Origin: Phytophthora sp. 'mugwort'
Lineage: Eukaryota; Oomycota; Peronosporomycetes; Peronosporales; Peronosporaceae
Assembly (NCBI GenBank): GCA_033558025.1
Contig: JAUCEF010000017.1
Location: forward strand, 3,348,001 to 3,412,000
Direction of reading: 5' to 3'
Length of the DNA: 64,000 nt
The notes under the pieces were generated by a model that worked only from the letters and a program-made list of their open reading frames with translations, ran no database searches and was not told the origin of the DNA. The position numbers and the translations under genes are program-made. Numbering within the stretch: the stretch's first letter is position 1; each line of letters opens with the position of its first letter. Shown here piece after piece: positions 10,749 to 24,336 of the stretch.

Positions 10749-12771
10749 ATGCGGGTGCTACCAGCTTTCGCTTGTATGTAAGGACGCGTTTGAATATAAA
10801 GTGACTCCGAGGAAGAAACAGCGCTTTCTGGGCAAACTGAAACTTGTGCATAGCTTTGCAGCTCATAGCGCGAGCTCGGTACGAGATAAAATAATGCGAG
10901 TTGCTTTGCATCTGCCGCGAGATACAAAGAAAAATGCGGCGTTGCAAAGTTAATTAGCGAATACGAGTTCTGTTGTCATGAATACGATTTTTGTTATTAC
11001 GATGAGTGGGTGTGGCTCGTGAATCCTGTGACGCCTCGCGCAGGTGTCACCGCTGTTTACAACACAGGTATCGTGCTGCTTATAATATGTCGTTGTGAAG
11101 TTGCTTTGAATTTTACAGAATGCATTATGTGTTCAATTGACGGAAGTATCCTTCTGAGACGCTGTTTACCTCCTAGAATCCGTAACCTGGATTTGATTAT
11201 AAAACACTGCAAAGAATGCTATGTATCCTGATCGTTATTGCCACCGCATGTGAACTTTGAAAGGCCGGCGTAGTGCGGGCCAATGATATATGTAACAGGT
11301 TTTCTAGGCTGATGTGCATATACCAAATATAATTCATACCCCAGATCGCGTGTCTTCTATCTAGATGTCTGCAAGGCCCAACGGATGGTCCAAATAGGAA
11401 GGCCTACTACTCTCATAAAGCTCAACGCGCATTTGCTGTGATTAAAGAGGAATATTAATACTTAACTAGGTTCTTAGCGAAGCACCTGGCGTAATGATGA
11501 CAAGAGCCATATGATACATTTCGTACTATCACCTTCGACTGCTCTTCAATTCATGATCTGTTTTGCAGATACTGTTCCAAACAACGTTCATGCGTAGCAC
11601 TGTTCAAACGTTTGATGCAGTTCAAATTTTGTTGGCAGGTGCGAATATAATTATTGCTGTTCTGTGCCAGCGGAGCAAAACAATAGTTTCAATTATAAAC
11701 AACATGGTGACTCTCTTGGCTTCTGAGAATCGATGGCGTTTTTTTTTGTATCGCATACACTACGACCCAACAACTAAACGAATCCATAGAGCAGCGGTAG
11801 GACGTTTATATGCTTTTGCTTATTGCTTTGGCAACATCACTATTGCCCCCCTTGCCCCCCCCCCCTCCTCGAGCGTTTTGGAAGGCGAGAATAGTGCCAA
11901 GCGAGGGTCGAGTGCCGGTATCGTTCAACCCGAGCCTCGAAGGCGGTGCCAGCGACCACGGGGGAGATTGAGTCCACTGGGTGGGGGGATTGAGTTCAAG
12001 GCGGTGGTTGCACTGCTGGTGCCTACTGAAGCGGATGATTATGTTCTTCGACCTGCTCGTTCTAGATGTCGACTCGACACGACACTAGCAATGTAGTACT
12101 TTCGCTACAGCTTCGTTAGACACATCTTAATATCAATATTTGGTTCTCTTGAGCGTTTCCATGCCTTAAAACTCTCGACCTCTCCAGAAGACTCGAGGAA
12201 GTCGCCGTAGCGATATGTACATCTAAGCTAGAGGACTTAGTAAAGAATTGTTTTTATTGTTGTCGACCATCACTCTTGTTTGCGCGACGTTTTACGCGCT
12301 TGCATAGGACGCGCTACGCAAAAATGCATCGACTATGATGTGAAACCTGACCGGCATATGGTAAGGCTATTCAACACCTGGCAAGGTTATCCACTAGAAA
12401 GACACCAAAGTGTGCCATACTGTGTATGACTCTGACCTTACTACACTGTTCGTCATCTCAGAGTGTGTTACGGAGTCTCTGCCTAATCTCGACAGCCATA
12501 CATGTAAATAAAGTATTGTATGTAGCAAATGGTAATTATTGATAATGCAATATATATTTGAGGACACTGTATTCCTCCTGTTACATTCGAAGCGGTATGA
12601 ACTTATCTATTTGAAATTTTCCTCAAAGCGATACACGTACGAATGAGTTTGTATTAGAATACGCCTTTATAACAAATATCCATGTGGATATTAGTTTTAT
12701 CATTCTCGAATCCGAAAGTAAACAGGAAATCACCTTCAGACGTTATTCAGCGATCCAATGCTACAAACGTC
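10749..12771. other. AT-rich intergenic, no gene recognised
   Basis: The longest frame (11563-12096, plus) has a hydrophobic first half and a basic, Pro-rich second half interrupted by a poly-C stretch near 11850-11865. No domain is recognisable, so it is not called a gene. Confidence 0.4.
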
Positions 12772-13561
12772 TTAGGCCCCGCTGTTGTAGGTGTCCATCT
12801 GGGTGACCCATTCCGCTTGTTTGAATGTGTAGCGTTTGGGGGGGGGGGGGAGCGGTGATGTCGGCAACAACGGAAGGAGCTCTTTCCTGAGGTAAGTTCT
12901 CAGCGAGGCGAATCGATCTACTATTTGTTGCGGGTCAAATATGGTCACCGTGAACTTCAAGAAGTTCACCGTCTCTGCGCACCAGTGGTCGGAGTCGTAA
13001 TTAATTACAACAGAAAAAAAGCACAACTTCCGATCGTCTGTGCCCAATTGATGTTGCCCAGAGCTCGTAAATCCTGTGTGATGCATCCTTTCGGCTGCAG
13101 TCTGCCGCCTTGCCAATATATGTGCTTCTAGGAGCGTTTCACGATCAAACACGGGGAACCTGAGGAGATAGCATACATTTCGCGCTCATCCTTGTAGAAG
13201 CAGATCAGCGCGCGGAGGGCGAGATCTATACAATAACAGTTCAACCAACGGGGGCAGTTTCCACTTCGCACAACTTCCATAATATCTGACAGCAGGAGCT
13301 GCAGGCCCCCGTGCACAGCAGATTTCCATGTGGCCCCAATATCTGGAATCTGTCTCCAATTCTAATCAATTCTTTGAATTTCTCGTTTTGAGGCTTTGCT
13401 CGCCGCTCATCATCGGCGCGAATGGTCCTGTTGTCGTAGGATACCTCCACTTTATCCATTCTCTCTCTTCTCAGTCTTTTGTTATTCTTCACAAGCCATC
13501 GCGAATGAATAATGGTCTTCGAAACGAAAGCGCTACAGCCACTGACCTTTCCTGTAAGCAA
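12772..13561 (-). pseudogene. Ulp1-like (C48) cysteine peptidase relic
   Basis: The minus strand carries LNCYCIDLALRALI near 13230, then in another frame DHWCAETVNF (the catalytic HW), VTIFDPQQ (the catalytic Asp) and a terminal QMDTYNSGA directly followed by a stop. In active C48 peptidases the last block is Q-x(4-6)-CG, so the catalytic Cys is replaced by Ser. The N-terminal part (13241-13561) is basic and unrecognised. Such domains often travel with MULE-type or other DNA transposons in oomycetes. A run of about 13 G (12838-12850) lies near the 3' end. The gypsy LTR begins 27 bp from its 5' end. Confidence 0.6.
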
Positions 13562-13588
13562 CTAATGTGTTTCAGCATTTACTCGTCG

Positions 13589-13875
13589 TGTAACGGGGCT
13601 GTGTCCGTTACATAAGTAAGTAGGTTTCTATTACATATTGCATTAGTAGGTAGCTATTTTTTCTCCTATTGGTTGATTATGGGTAGCCAGCCCATATCGA
13701 CCAATCAGGAGTCGATCCACATTCGAGTGGCTCACAGAAGTCTGGGAAACTTTTCCTCGGACTTAAAAATAAAACAGTTAAATTTGCCACTAAAGTGACA
13801 CTTGGGTTTGTTAATTAGAAGCTTCCTCTGCTACTAATAGTGTAAGCTAGTAACGGTAACTCTTACCCCGTTACA
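13589..13875 (+). repeat. 5' LTR of the gypsy element (287 bp)
   Basis: Begins TGTAACGGGG and ends CCCCGTTACA, perfect 10-bp inverted ends of TG...CA type. It is followed after two bases by a TGG-starting primer-binding site, which fixes the boundary. Confidence 0.85.
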
Positions 13876-13877
13876 TC

Positions 13878-13890
13878 TGGTAGCACTTCG
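13878..13890 (+). other. Primer binding site
   Basis: TGGTAGCACTTCG lies two bases inside the LTR. The leading TGG would pair with the CCA end of a host tRNA; which tRNA was not determined. Confidence 0.65.
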
Positions 13891-13915
13891 TATTCCTTCC
13901 AATTCCAAGTACGAG

Positions 13916-14918
13916 ATGAGCCTGGACGAGCCCTACGCGACCCCAGCGACAACGCTGGATCACTCGGCCTTCCCCCATCTCACCACCGTCGAGTGGCAAG
14001 CCCTACACCGCCTTGCGGCGGTGTCAGGAGAAGTCTTCGTAACGTCGCTGCTGAGCTCAGCGACGACCGAACGACAACGTGAAATATTCAAGAGTTCATG
14101 TCACGCGAGCTCGCCGAACCGAATCGGCGAGTATCAACTCCCTCGCGTGGCTCGCGGAATGATACTGTCAAGATGGAGACGTCGACTTACTTCGGTGTCG
14201 GACAAGACCATCTGGCACTGAACCGCTGGTTCCGCGAAGGCGACATTACAATCGCTTCGAGGCTAATCGAATCGACCACTGCAAAATTACCTTCTTGCTG
14301 TCTCGCCTGTCCGGAAAGACGAAGGAGTGGGCCCTAGGCAAACTGGTTGCCGACCCCAATGCGTTCCTCACTCTGGAGAGCATTCAGAGTGACCTGCGAC
14401 TCGCATTCGAGCCTCCACAGGACGAGGCACGCTTGCGAGCAGACTTCATTGCTCTCAAGCAAGGTCGACTGCCAATGCTCGATTTCGTTCAGAAGACACG
14501 ACACTTAGTTTCGTGTGTACTTACGAACCCTATCAACATGGCCTCGCGCGCCCACCACTTTATTTTTGTTATGCGCGAGGGCTTGACGCGCTGTTCTATC
14601 ACGCGCGCCAACCCTAACTCCCTGGAAGAGGCCTTCGCCCTCGCGCTACGCGAGGACTATACTGCGTCTTCTTCATACTCCCGTGGTCCCCCGGTCGAAG
14701 CCTGCGGGTCAGCGCCCGAGCCAATGGAGATCGATGCGATCGACATTCCTGTTGGCCGCGGTCGATTGCCCAACCGAGGCACTCGCACCCGGCGTATCAC
14801 GACCTGCTACCGCTGTGGTAAGCAGAGCCATCGCGCTGGTTTACCGCGCTGCTGCTCCGGTCTACGCGAACGCAGTCACGCCGAGGGGCGATGCCCCTCG
14901 CCAGACGGCTCAGTCTAA
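13916..14918 (+). pseudogene. gypsy gag with degenerate zinc knuckle
   Basis: Starts MSLDEPYATP at 13916; frames change near 14200-14300. The capsid part includes [17 protein letters not shown] and a C-terminal [12 protein letters not shown] at about 14805, the start of a CCHC knuckle (C-x2-C-x3-SH in place of GH). It packages element RNA in active relatives. At least two frameshifts are needed to read it through. Confidence 0.8.
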
Positions 14919-15052
14919 AAAAACACGCCTAGTAGGTGCGGGGCGCCCTACTGGCTGGAACGGAGGTCCGGGTCCCCGGTGCAACCGAACCTCCTATCCC
15001 CTATCTGCAGAATGCACATTTTAATGCCACCACCACCAGCGGTGATTACTGA

Positions 15053-15307
15053 GTGATCATCATCAGTCTGTTCGTCGCTGGCGCGCGGCGTCCACTCCGC
15101 GCGCTTCTCGACTCCGGCGCGTCGAATAACTTCTACAGGGCGTCATGTCTCTCGCTACTACCCGTTTCGATTCCGGTTCATGAGGGGCCGGGTGAACCCA
15201 TCGTCAAATTAGCTGACGGGAAGCCACATCGTGTGCCGCGGCGAGTGGTCTCGCTCCCGTACATTTTCGACGGCTTTTGCAGCAACGACGAGTTCATAAT
15301 GTACTAG
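15053..15307 (+). pseudogene. gypsy aspartic protease
   Basis: Contains LLDSGASNNF near 15110, the DSGA active-site motif of retroviral-type aspartic proteases, then IVKLADGK. The frame ends at 15307, before the spacer repeat. Confidence 0.85.
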
Positions 15308-15522
15308 AGAATTACGCGTTCGACTGCGTCCTAAGATTGACTGGCTGGCCCGATTGGTAAAACGTCGGGCCGATTTCGATGTTCGAGAGGTGTTCACACA
15401 ACGGCTCGTCGCACCCTCGGACTGGCCACACGTCCAAGTGGTGGATCATCCACTACGACGAATTCGATGCATCGAGAAGGCGGTGGCCCTCTTTGCATGG
15501 TATGCGTCGTATCGGTGGATGT

Positions 15523-15900
15523 ACCTGAGGTGGTCAAGCAGAGAGTCCCGCGAAATAATAAGGCGGCCGAGCATCCGAGGCTCCTGCGCGTTCACGAGGC
15601 GGTCGGGCAATCGAGCAGGGGCTCTTACGTATTCACGAGGCGGTCGAGCAGAGGCTCCCGCAAATGTCCAACGCGGTCAAGCAGGAACTCCTGCAAATTT
15701 CTGAATCGGTCGAGCAAAGACTCCCGCGATTTGCTGAGGCGGTCGAGCAGGGGCTCCCGCATGTTTCCGAGGCGGTCGAACAGAGGTTCCCGCATGTCTC
15801 CGAGGCAGTCGAACAGGGTTTCCCGCAAATTTCCGCGGTGGTCGAGCAGAGGCTCCCGCATGATTCCGGTGCGATCGAGGCAGAGCTCTCGCACCTAGAG
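15523..15900 (+). repeat. 42-bp coding minisatellite in the protease-RT spacer
   Basis: About nine imperfect units of 42 bp encode a 14-residue repeat of the form SEAVEQRLPQ(I/V). Units are most regular from 15670 to 15870. Antisense and other frames also stay open because of the 42-bp period. Confidence 0.9.
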
Positions 15901-16128
15901 GTGGGTATTCAGACAAATTCATCGGGCAGCGGCAGTGGCGTATAGTCTCGAGCAGGGGCTCGAGACGCACGAAATCATCGCGCCGAGCGATGCGACGGCT
16001 GAAACCCCGCCTCGATCCCAGCGACAGAAACAGGCTGTGCTGAAATCCGTGCACGCCCTTGCGTATATGGATGGTTATCCACAACGCAATTGCAGAATTG
16101 AGGTCGCGACGCAGCGTCAGTCATCCGG

Positions 16129-17530
16129 TTGCCGTGTCGCTCGTGGAAGAATTTCCTCCACGAGCTCAAGTCCGGCGAAATTGATGAAGTGTGCTTGATC
16201 ACCATCGAGGCCCCAGTGCATGACACGTTCAACGCTGTAATTGACACTAACGTGTCAGCTCGGCGTCATAACGCCGAGCTGAAATCAGAGCGCGAAGAAC
16301 GGTTCGCGGCTCGGTCCTGGGAATCACTCCAGGCATCCAATATTCCGGTGTACAGGATCGCCCGGAAATACGCAAATGTAGTCCCGGATAAAATTCCTGC
16401 AGAACTCCCCGCCGACAGAGGAGTTCACCACGATATTGACCTCGCCTCGGGCACGAAATACTGCATGACGCGGCAGTGGCCACTGCCGCGAGACCAAGTC
16501 ATTGCAATCGACGAGTTATTCGAAGGTCGACGCCGAGCAGGCCACGTCCGTGAGAGCATCTCGCCTCACTCGAGTCCGCCTTTTTTGCGTCAAGAAGGTG
16601 ATGGGTGGATGGCGTATCGTTCACGCTTTTAACAAGCTGAATGATGCCACCATCCCCACAGGCCTCAAAAAGAACATGGTATTTGAGTCCATATCAGGCA
16701 GCACGATCTACAACGCGATCGATCTGACAACGGGTTCTATCAGATCCTCATGCGAAATAGTGATGTTACCTTCACTGTGATAAGTACTCCCAGTGGTATA
16801 CTCTGGGAGTGGCTCGTGATGCCAAAAGGGCTCAAGAACTCCCCTGCCACGTTCAATCGCATGGTTTCCCAAGTACTCCGCCCGCTCGTGACTTTGCACC
16901 GAGCTACTTCGACGATATCTTCGTTCACAGTCACGGTGAATGCAATCTCAGCGCGGTCGAAGTTCACCTCGGGCACCTGAAACGTGTGCTTCAAGTGATG
17001 CGCGATAACAAATAGTACGCGGACCTGAAGAAATTCGTCTTCTGCGCACCCAAGATTCTAGTTCTCGGGTGTTATGTCAGCAGAGACGGTGTCCGAGCGG
17101 ACCCAGCGAAGGTCACGTCGATATGTTCTTGGCCAGTGCCCAAGAACCAAACGGAAGTCCATCAGCGGCTGGGGCTCACGAATTATCTTCACAAGTACAC
17201 GAGAATTACGCCGGCCTGATCTAGCCACTGATATCCTTGCTCAAGAAGGATGTCGTCTGGTTATAGCGTCTGGAACACCAAGCAGTGTTTGCCTCGGTGA
17301 AGAAGAGCCTCTACGAAGCTCCAATATTGGTACTCCCCAACGACGCCAAACCATTCCACGTGGTTTGTGACGCCAGTGATTTTGCCATCGGATACGCTCT
17401 CATGCAATTCGAAGATGAGAGCCGCGAGCGCGTCGTGAGCTTCCAGTCACGACAGATGAAGCCGACCGAGAGGAATTACCCAGACATGACAAGGAGCTGC
17501 TCGCAATGCGCAACGCCCTGATTTAATTGG
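16129..17530 (+). pseudogene. gypsy reverse transcriptase and RNase H, several frameshifts
   Basis: RT motifs in order: YCMTRQWPLPRDQV (16465), HVRESISPHSSP (16540), GGWRIVHAFNKLNDA (16605), STPSGILWEWLVMPKGLKN (16780) and the intact active site SYFDDIFVHS (16905). RNase H begins with PFHVVCDASDFAIG (17360) and continues with ERNYP (17470); the later FFAEYNFVVHYK (17640) leads to the connection domain. Motifs fall in at least three frames. The catalytic YFDD is intact but the reading frame is not. Confidence 0.9.
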
Positions 17531-17683
17531 GAGTGTACCTGCTCGGCGAGCAGACGTTCGCGCTTTACATACACGGATGATGCGTCGCTGAGGACTGCGA
17601 CCAAAAGTCCGCACCTCGCGCAACGCATGGCTCACTGGTTATCATTCTTTGCGGAGTATAATTTCGTCGTGCATTACAAGTCT

Positions 17684-17757
17684 GTAGTCGGACGGCGCGA
17701 CAACGCGTCGGCAAGAATAACATTCTTGCCGGACGCGTTGTCGCGCCGTCCGACTAC
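17684..17757. repeat. 34/35-bp near-perfect hairpin in the RNase H/integrase junction
   Basis: Arms 17684-17717 and 17723-17757 are inverted complements with a single one-base gap and a 5-base loop. The right arm encodes the conserved ILADALSRRP-type block in altered form; the left arm is an inverted copy inserted between HYK and that block. Confidence 0.97.
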
Positions 17758-18019
17758 AATCCACGTCGGGACCTCGGTCGTCAAGCCCTTGTTGAAGTGG
17801 ATGAGGATGGCGAGTGCGCATGCTGTGTTCAGCTTGACGTCAATGCGACATTGACGTCCCCTATTCCGTCCCTCCGCGACCAGATCGCGGAGGCGTATGC
17901 TCATATTCGTTCTATGCGAACATCATTGACCATCTGCGCGAGCCGACCCTCAAGTCGAAAAGAAACTCGCGGGTCCCGTTCGTTCTCGCATTAAGCGGTA
18001 TCAGCTTAATGGTGCGTAG

Positions 18020-18904
<885 letters not shown>

Positions 18905-19781
18905 GTGTGTTTGGCAACTGTTGAAACGCTATTGTTGTCTGGTAGTGGCGCATTACCTGTCTGATAGCTACATGTTGGTGTTTTTATATAAAGCGTCTGC
19001 AACTAGATTGTGTTGGGGCGATGTGGTGGAGGTCTCATAGAAATGTTTTCGCGAGCTGGAAAGTAACATTATTTGTGTTTCTTGGAATTGGACAGCAGAG
19101 ACGACAAGTGGTTGGTTCGCAGGGGTGTACGTAAGGGACTGGCTGTCGCTGGTAGTAATAATCAGCTATCACGACATACCATGTTCACCAACCTCCTACA
19201 GCATCGCAGATTAATATACTGATATCCATCGATACAAGTAAAAAAAATAATTAATTATAGTATTGATCTTGGATCATCATCTTGGATCTAGCGGATTTTT
19301 GACGGATATTTCTGTACACACAACAGTCTCGGAGCTGTTGCATCTTCGACCACGTTATGTTTTAGGCAATGCAAATGCACTATTCGTCAGGCAAACCAAT
19401 CCAGACTGCAGAGAAGTATGGGTGCAGTCGTGTCCACTACGGCTGTTTGCAAGAGCGGCGACGGGATAACGAGGTATGGTATAGTCTGTCTCGCGAATTC
19501 GTTGATACTCAACTGATTCTTGCTTGCTTTGTGTACGGAATTTCGATAACACTCACCAACGCAAACAATCACCTGTAGAGGCTGAGCGAAGAGTCCACAT
19601 ATTATCCCATTCTGGAGGAGTCCGACTGCAGCAATAACATTGCTACCAGCAAACCATCCGCAACCGATGAGACGTTTATCCAAGCTGAAGCGCGGATGGG
19701 GATTTCAGAACAGAGGAGCACCCTTTCGTACGAACCGAGTAAAAGACTTCGCCCGCGTCGGCAACAAAAAAGACTAACCAA
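18905..19781. other. Region between convergent GAPDH copies, no gene recognised
   Basis: Holds the 3' flank of the truncated copy and that of the next GAPDH. The block 19722-19775 (CTTTCGTACGAACCGAG, then TCGGCAACA) resembles 30145-30205. Short frames have no recognised domain. Confidence 0.4.
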
Positions 19782-20855
<1,074 letters not shown>

Positions 20856-21200
20856 TCACGGTGGCGGGTCAAGATACGTTCGTCACTGGCCGGCCATGCC
20901 TGGATCCGGAGGAGACGTCACATGCGTGGGCCGAACCGATCGAGATTAACACGAATGGATCGACACGATCTGGGCCGATACTGTAGAGTGAAGTGGCTGT
21001 TTTTACAAGCCAATAGGAGGGCGGCGTAAAACGTCTGTATCACCGGTGTTGAAGGCGCTCAGATTGCGCCTCTAAGCTCGCTTGCAAAGCGGTGACGTAT
21101 GAGTGAGGGCCTTCCTTGCTGGATGCATGGCTTCGGCCTTGAGCAAGCGTCGGATGGCCTGGCCGCTGGCCAAAAGACAACAAACATGCGTGCTTGTTTA
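20856..21200 (-). promoter_or_regulatory. GAPDH copy 2 upstream region, homologous to copy 3
   Basis: Aligns with 30450-30800 with small indels. Conserved pieces include CTATTGGCTTG / CATTGGCTCG (an inverted CCAAT box), CACTTCACTCTAC, GTCGTGTCGATCCAT-type sequence and GCCGAAGCCAT. Conservation of the promoter suggests the pair was duplicated as complete genes. Confidence 0.75.
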
Positions 21201-21820
21201 CAAGTTGCAAATTACAACGTAGGAGTGGAAACATTTAGTGGGGTGGAGCAAGTTTTGTTCGAGTAAGCGGAGGTACGACCTCGTCCAAGGATAGATGACA
21301 AAGCGGTTGCATGGCGATAGCTCGCTCATCATGAGGATGATGGAGGACCGAAGTCTATTTTCTGATCCTGATTATTTAACAGGTTCATGGGCACAACCCC
21401 GCGCTGTACTTTGTAATTGGAGGCGAGTATAATTCTGATAACCCGCTCGTAACGAACCATTTGTAACAGCGTCTTATTTCCTTCAAAAATCGTCGTCCAG
21501 AGCGCGGAAAACAAACGAGTAGAATTCGATCGCGTTATCGACCCGATCGCACCGGGTTGTATGACCTCTTGCTGCGGGTGTGGTGGGTGTTGCTTCGGCT
21601 CGGCAAAAGGCTGAATGACTAAGTCTACAACTATCCATATTGATAGCTTGGCTTGGCTGTCTTCGTATCGCGTTCTATTTTTTTTTCTTTCTTTCGAAAT
21701 CAAAATGGTGGCGCGGGCGCGGGATGAAGCAGAGCGGTTCTCCGGCTTGATCCAGAAGGCAAGGGGTAGGAGAGTGGGCACTCTCGCCCTCTGTTCTGGA
21801 AACATACTTTTTTGCCAATA
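21201..21820. other. Intergenic between GAPDH copy 2 and the Ngaro-like element
   Basis: No recognised gene. A frame at 21329-21805 (minus) has no domain. Confidence 0.4.
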
Positions 21821-21909
21821 ATGTACATTTCCACACTTTTGCGGTCAAACGATACTTCAATCAATGGGAAACACATGACCATCCGCTCATCCAAAAGGGA
21901 CAAGGAGAG
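21821..21909 (-). repeat. B2 copy of the Ngaro-like split direct repeat
   Basis: Nearly identical to 22057-22144, including GGGAAACACATGACCATCC. Direct orientation. Confidence 0.85.
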
Positions 21910-21910
21910 G

Positions 21911-22070
21911 CGGGTCTTAAACTTCTAGCTACGCGTCTAAAGCGCAACTGAGCCACAATCGGTGGCGGAGGACGTTTGTCCGACTGCTTGTGTGTACCAT
22001 ATTTTACTTAGTGTGTAAAACACCGTTTCCTTCGTTGCGCTAGCTTCACATGGAAATATACCTTTCCAAA
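21911..22070 (-). repeat. A2 copy of the Ngaro-like split direct repeat
   Basis: Matches 30008-30149 (A1), sharing TTCTAGCTACGCGTCTA and ACTTAGTGTGTAAAACA, with short indels. Same orientation. Confidence 0.85.
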
Positions 22071-22144
22071 CTTTTGGGGTCAAACGATACATATTAATGG
22101 GAAACACATGACCATCCGCTCATCCAAAAAAGGACGAGGAGAGC
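22057..22144 (-). repeat. B1 copy of the Ngaro-like split direct repeat
   Basis: Direct repeat of 21821-21909. Lies just after the end of the recombinase gene. Confidence 0.85.
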
Positions 22145-22145
22145 G

Positions 22146-23458
22146 GAGCCCCCAGAATGATCATGTGTTTGCCCACTAGTGAAGAGTCAAATCGCCCTTG
22201 CTTCCGGTGACGAGCTTCGCTGCGAGGGATGCCACAGATTCCGTGCAGAGGCTTGTGTACGTCTTGAACGATTTTGAGACCCAGCGGTCGTGAGACTGCA
22301 TTGTCAGTGTATCTACGCCCGAACGGTTCATATGGGTCGCTGACCCGCGCGGAGGGAGTGTGAGCTAAGTCTCTTGGGGTCTTCACCGGATTGAGCTGCT
22401 GCTCTCTTTATAGCGCCGGAAACATGGGTCGTAGTTATGCATGCAGGTTGGCTAGTATTTTCCATGTAAACAGCCGCAGGGATATCGGCAGAGAGGTCTT
22501 GACGGACCTTCGAAGGAGTAGTGCACCGAAAACGGGGCATATGAACCTGTGCCCCGACCGAAACAGCATTCATGCTGTAGGGGATCCTCCTTGGTTTGTC
22601 TTCGAGCCGCGAAGTCTCACGGGTACAGACCACGCCTCAGCAGCTGAAAGTGTCGGATTCCCTCCTGAATCCAGGATGACAAGATCCTCCGCTCGCAGCG
22701 CGAATCACTTGACGGAGGAGCCGTTGATGGCGACGATCTCCGATCACCTCAGGAGAAAGAAGAACGCCAGACACACGACCTCCCCCCCCCAGAGCGCGTG
22801 ATCAAAGGGGTCGATAAACCGGAGAGTATCGAAGCAGGACCCCAGCATTTCTAGCGACATCGGGGCCTTGTGTCGGGGAGGAGCGTCGAGTCTGCGAATA
22901 CCTTTGAGTAGCATGCGAAGTGTGGATGTGCGTTCGGAAAATCTTCTCCAGCCGCAGCGAAAGAGTGGCGGATGCCCAGTAATGTGAGCGTAATTGTAGA
23001 CCCACAAACGGGTGCACCGGACCCAAATCCGAACTGAAAGCCGTGTAGAATGAAGTCGGAGATAACTTGAATCCTCCCTTCGGATGTGACACCAGATAGC
23101 TACGGATGTATGCCTCGACGCGAGGTCCAGGAAACCCACTTGGGCATCGACGCAGAATACTTAACGAAGGTGGAATCGGCAACGGAATGCTCCCGGAGAT
23201 ACTGCGCCAAAGCGTCGAGTGACCCTCGACGTCGGTAGTCAGGGACATCTGTATCCAGCCACGAGTTAGTTCTTCAAATCGAGCGACGAAAGACGGGTGA
23301 GTAGCAAAGCGAGATCCAGCGTCAGCGAGCGTGTTATCCACGCCGGCGATATGAGAGGCGGATAGACGGAGATGAAGAGAGCTCTCCCAGTATCCGAGCA
23401 GCTGTACAATGTCCTGCGCGCGCGTATTTCGTGCATCGAGGCGGTTCCGCCACGCCAC
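22146..23458 (-). pseudogene. Ngaro-like RNase H tail and tyrosine recombinase
   Basis: The frame from 23458 contains ASHIAGVDNTLADAGSR, the end of the DIRS-type RNase H, then the recombinase N-terminal half. In the next frames come SSHSLRAG (22350; catalytic Arg box) and HGRWVSKSFKTYTSLC (22270; the H-x2-R-like box and the nucleophile Tyr). Tyrosine recombinases replace integrase in this order of retrotransposons. Two frame changes separate the catalytic boxes. Confidence 0.8.
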
Positions 23459-24336
23459 CGCTGAGTGTTGTCAATGAGGAAACGAACGTGAAGCGGGCGA
23501 TTTCCTGTTGCGGCTCGTTGGGCCCATCTGTCTCCCCACATATGCACAGCGAATTCACACGAGAGGAGTTCCCAGAAGTTAATGTCGAAGCCATTACGCT
23601 CTCCATTTTTTTGGGCGGGAGATGAGTTGGTCCTCTGTTGGCGAGAACGTGTACGTGAGAGCAGTCCGTGAGGACTCATCCAAAGCGCAGAGTCCGTGAT
23701 CACAGACGCCCATCTCCACGACAACATCAGGAGGTGGGAGTCCGTTGAAGTACTCGAGAGACACTCCGTTCAGCATTGGGGGGGAGGATCTGCCACCACC
23801 ACAGGAGATCTTGTATCATGGGTTCAGAAACTGTCACTCGATGGAACCGGTGGAGGTTCGTTTCGCGGTGCTGGAGACGCTGGAGGAATGGCCGTGCTGG
23901 CCTAATGCATGTGGCGACGTGCTGGAGGCTTCCGAGAAGCGACCAGTACCCTTTACGAGAGAGTTCTAAGGCGTTAAAGGCTGTCGCAACCAGATCGCGC
24001 GTCTTCTTGGTCTTGCCTCCAGGCATGGATACTGTTTCAGCGATAGAGTCAAACGCGAGACCGAGCCTTCTGTTTCGGCGACCAGGTCGTGAATTTTTCC
24101 TCGTTAACGGCACCGATGCCCAATACGGCGGTCATGGCCTAACGAAGCGATCGCGCCATACCATTACAGTTTGGGCTGATGTCCGCGGCCACGTTGATGT
24201 GATCGTCAACCTCGTGGTAGTTGAAGAAACCGGACGGGTTGTCGAGATTGGGGTGTGACCCGTGCACGAACGATATTGCACCACCGACCACGTCGTACGC
24301 ACCAGGTGACTCTGTCCACCCAGAAGGTGCTGCAAG
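23459..24336 (-). pseudogene. Ngaro-like reverse transcriptase, 3' part
   Basis: Continues the RT that was cut by the DNA transposon: AAPSGWTESPGAYDVVGGA starts next to the 8-bp duplication, then FFNYHEVDDHINVAAD (the RT active-site region), a stop near 24150, KKTRDLVATAF and LLGSLQHVATCIRPARPF. Frame shifts occur near 24110 and 23730. Confidence 0.8.
24329..24336. repeat. Target-site duplication, left copy
   Basis: GCTGCAAG, repeated at 28152-28159 on the far side of the inserted DNA transposon. Confidence 0.85.

Noticed and set aside
16469..16490. 22-bp perfect palindrome in the gypsy RT
   Set aside because: It encodes the normal conserved TRQWPLPR block, so it is a chance property of coding sequence, unlike the 17.7-kb hairpin.
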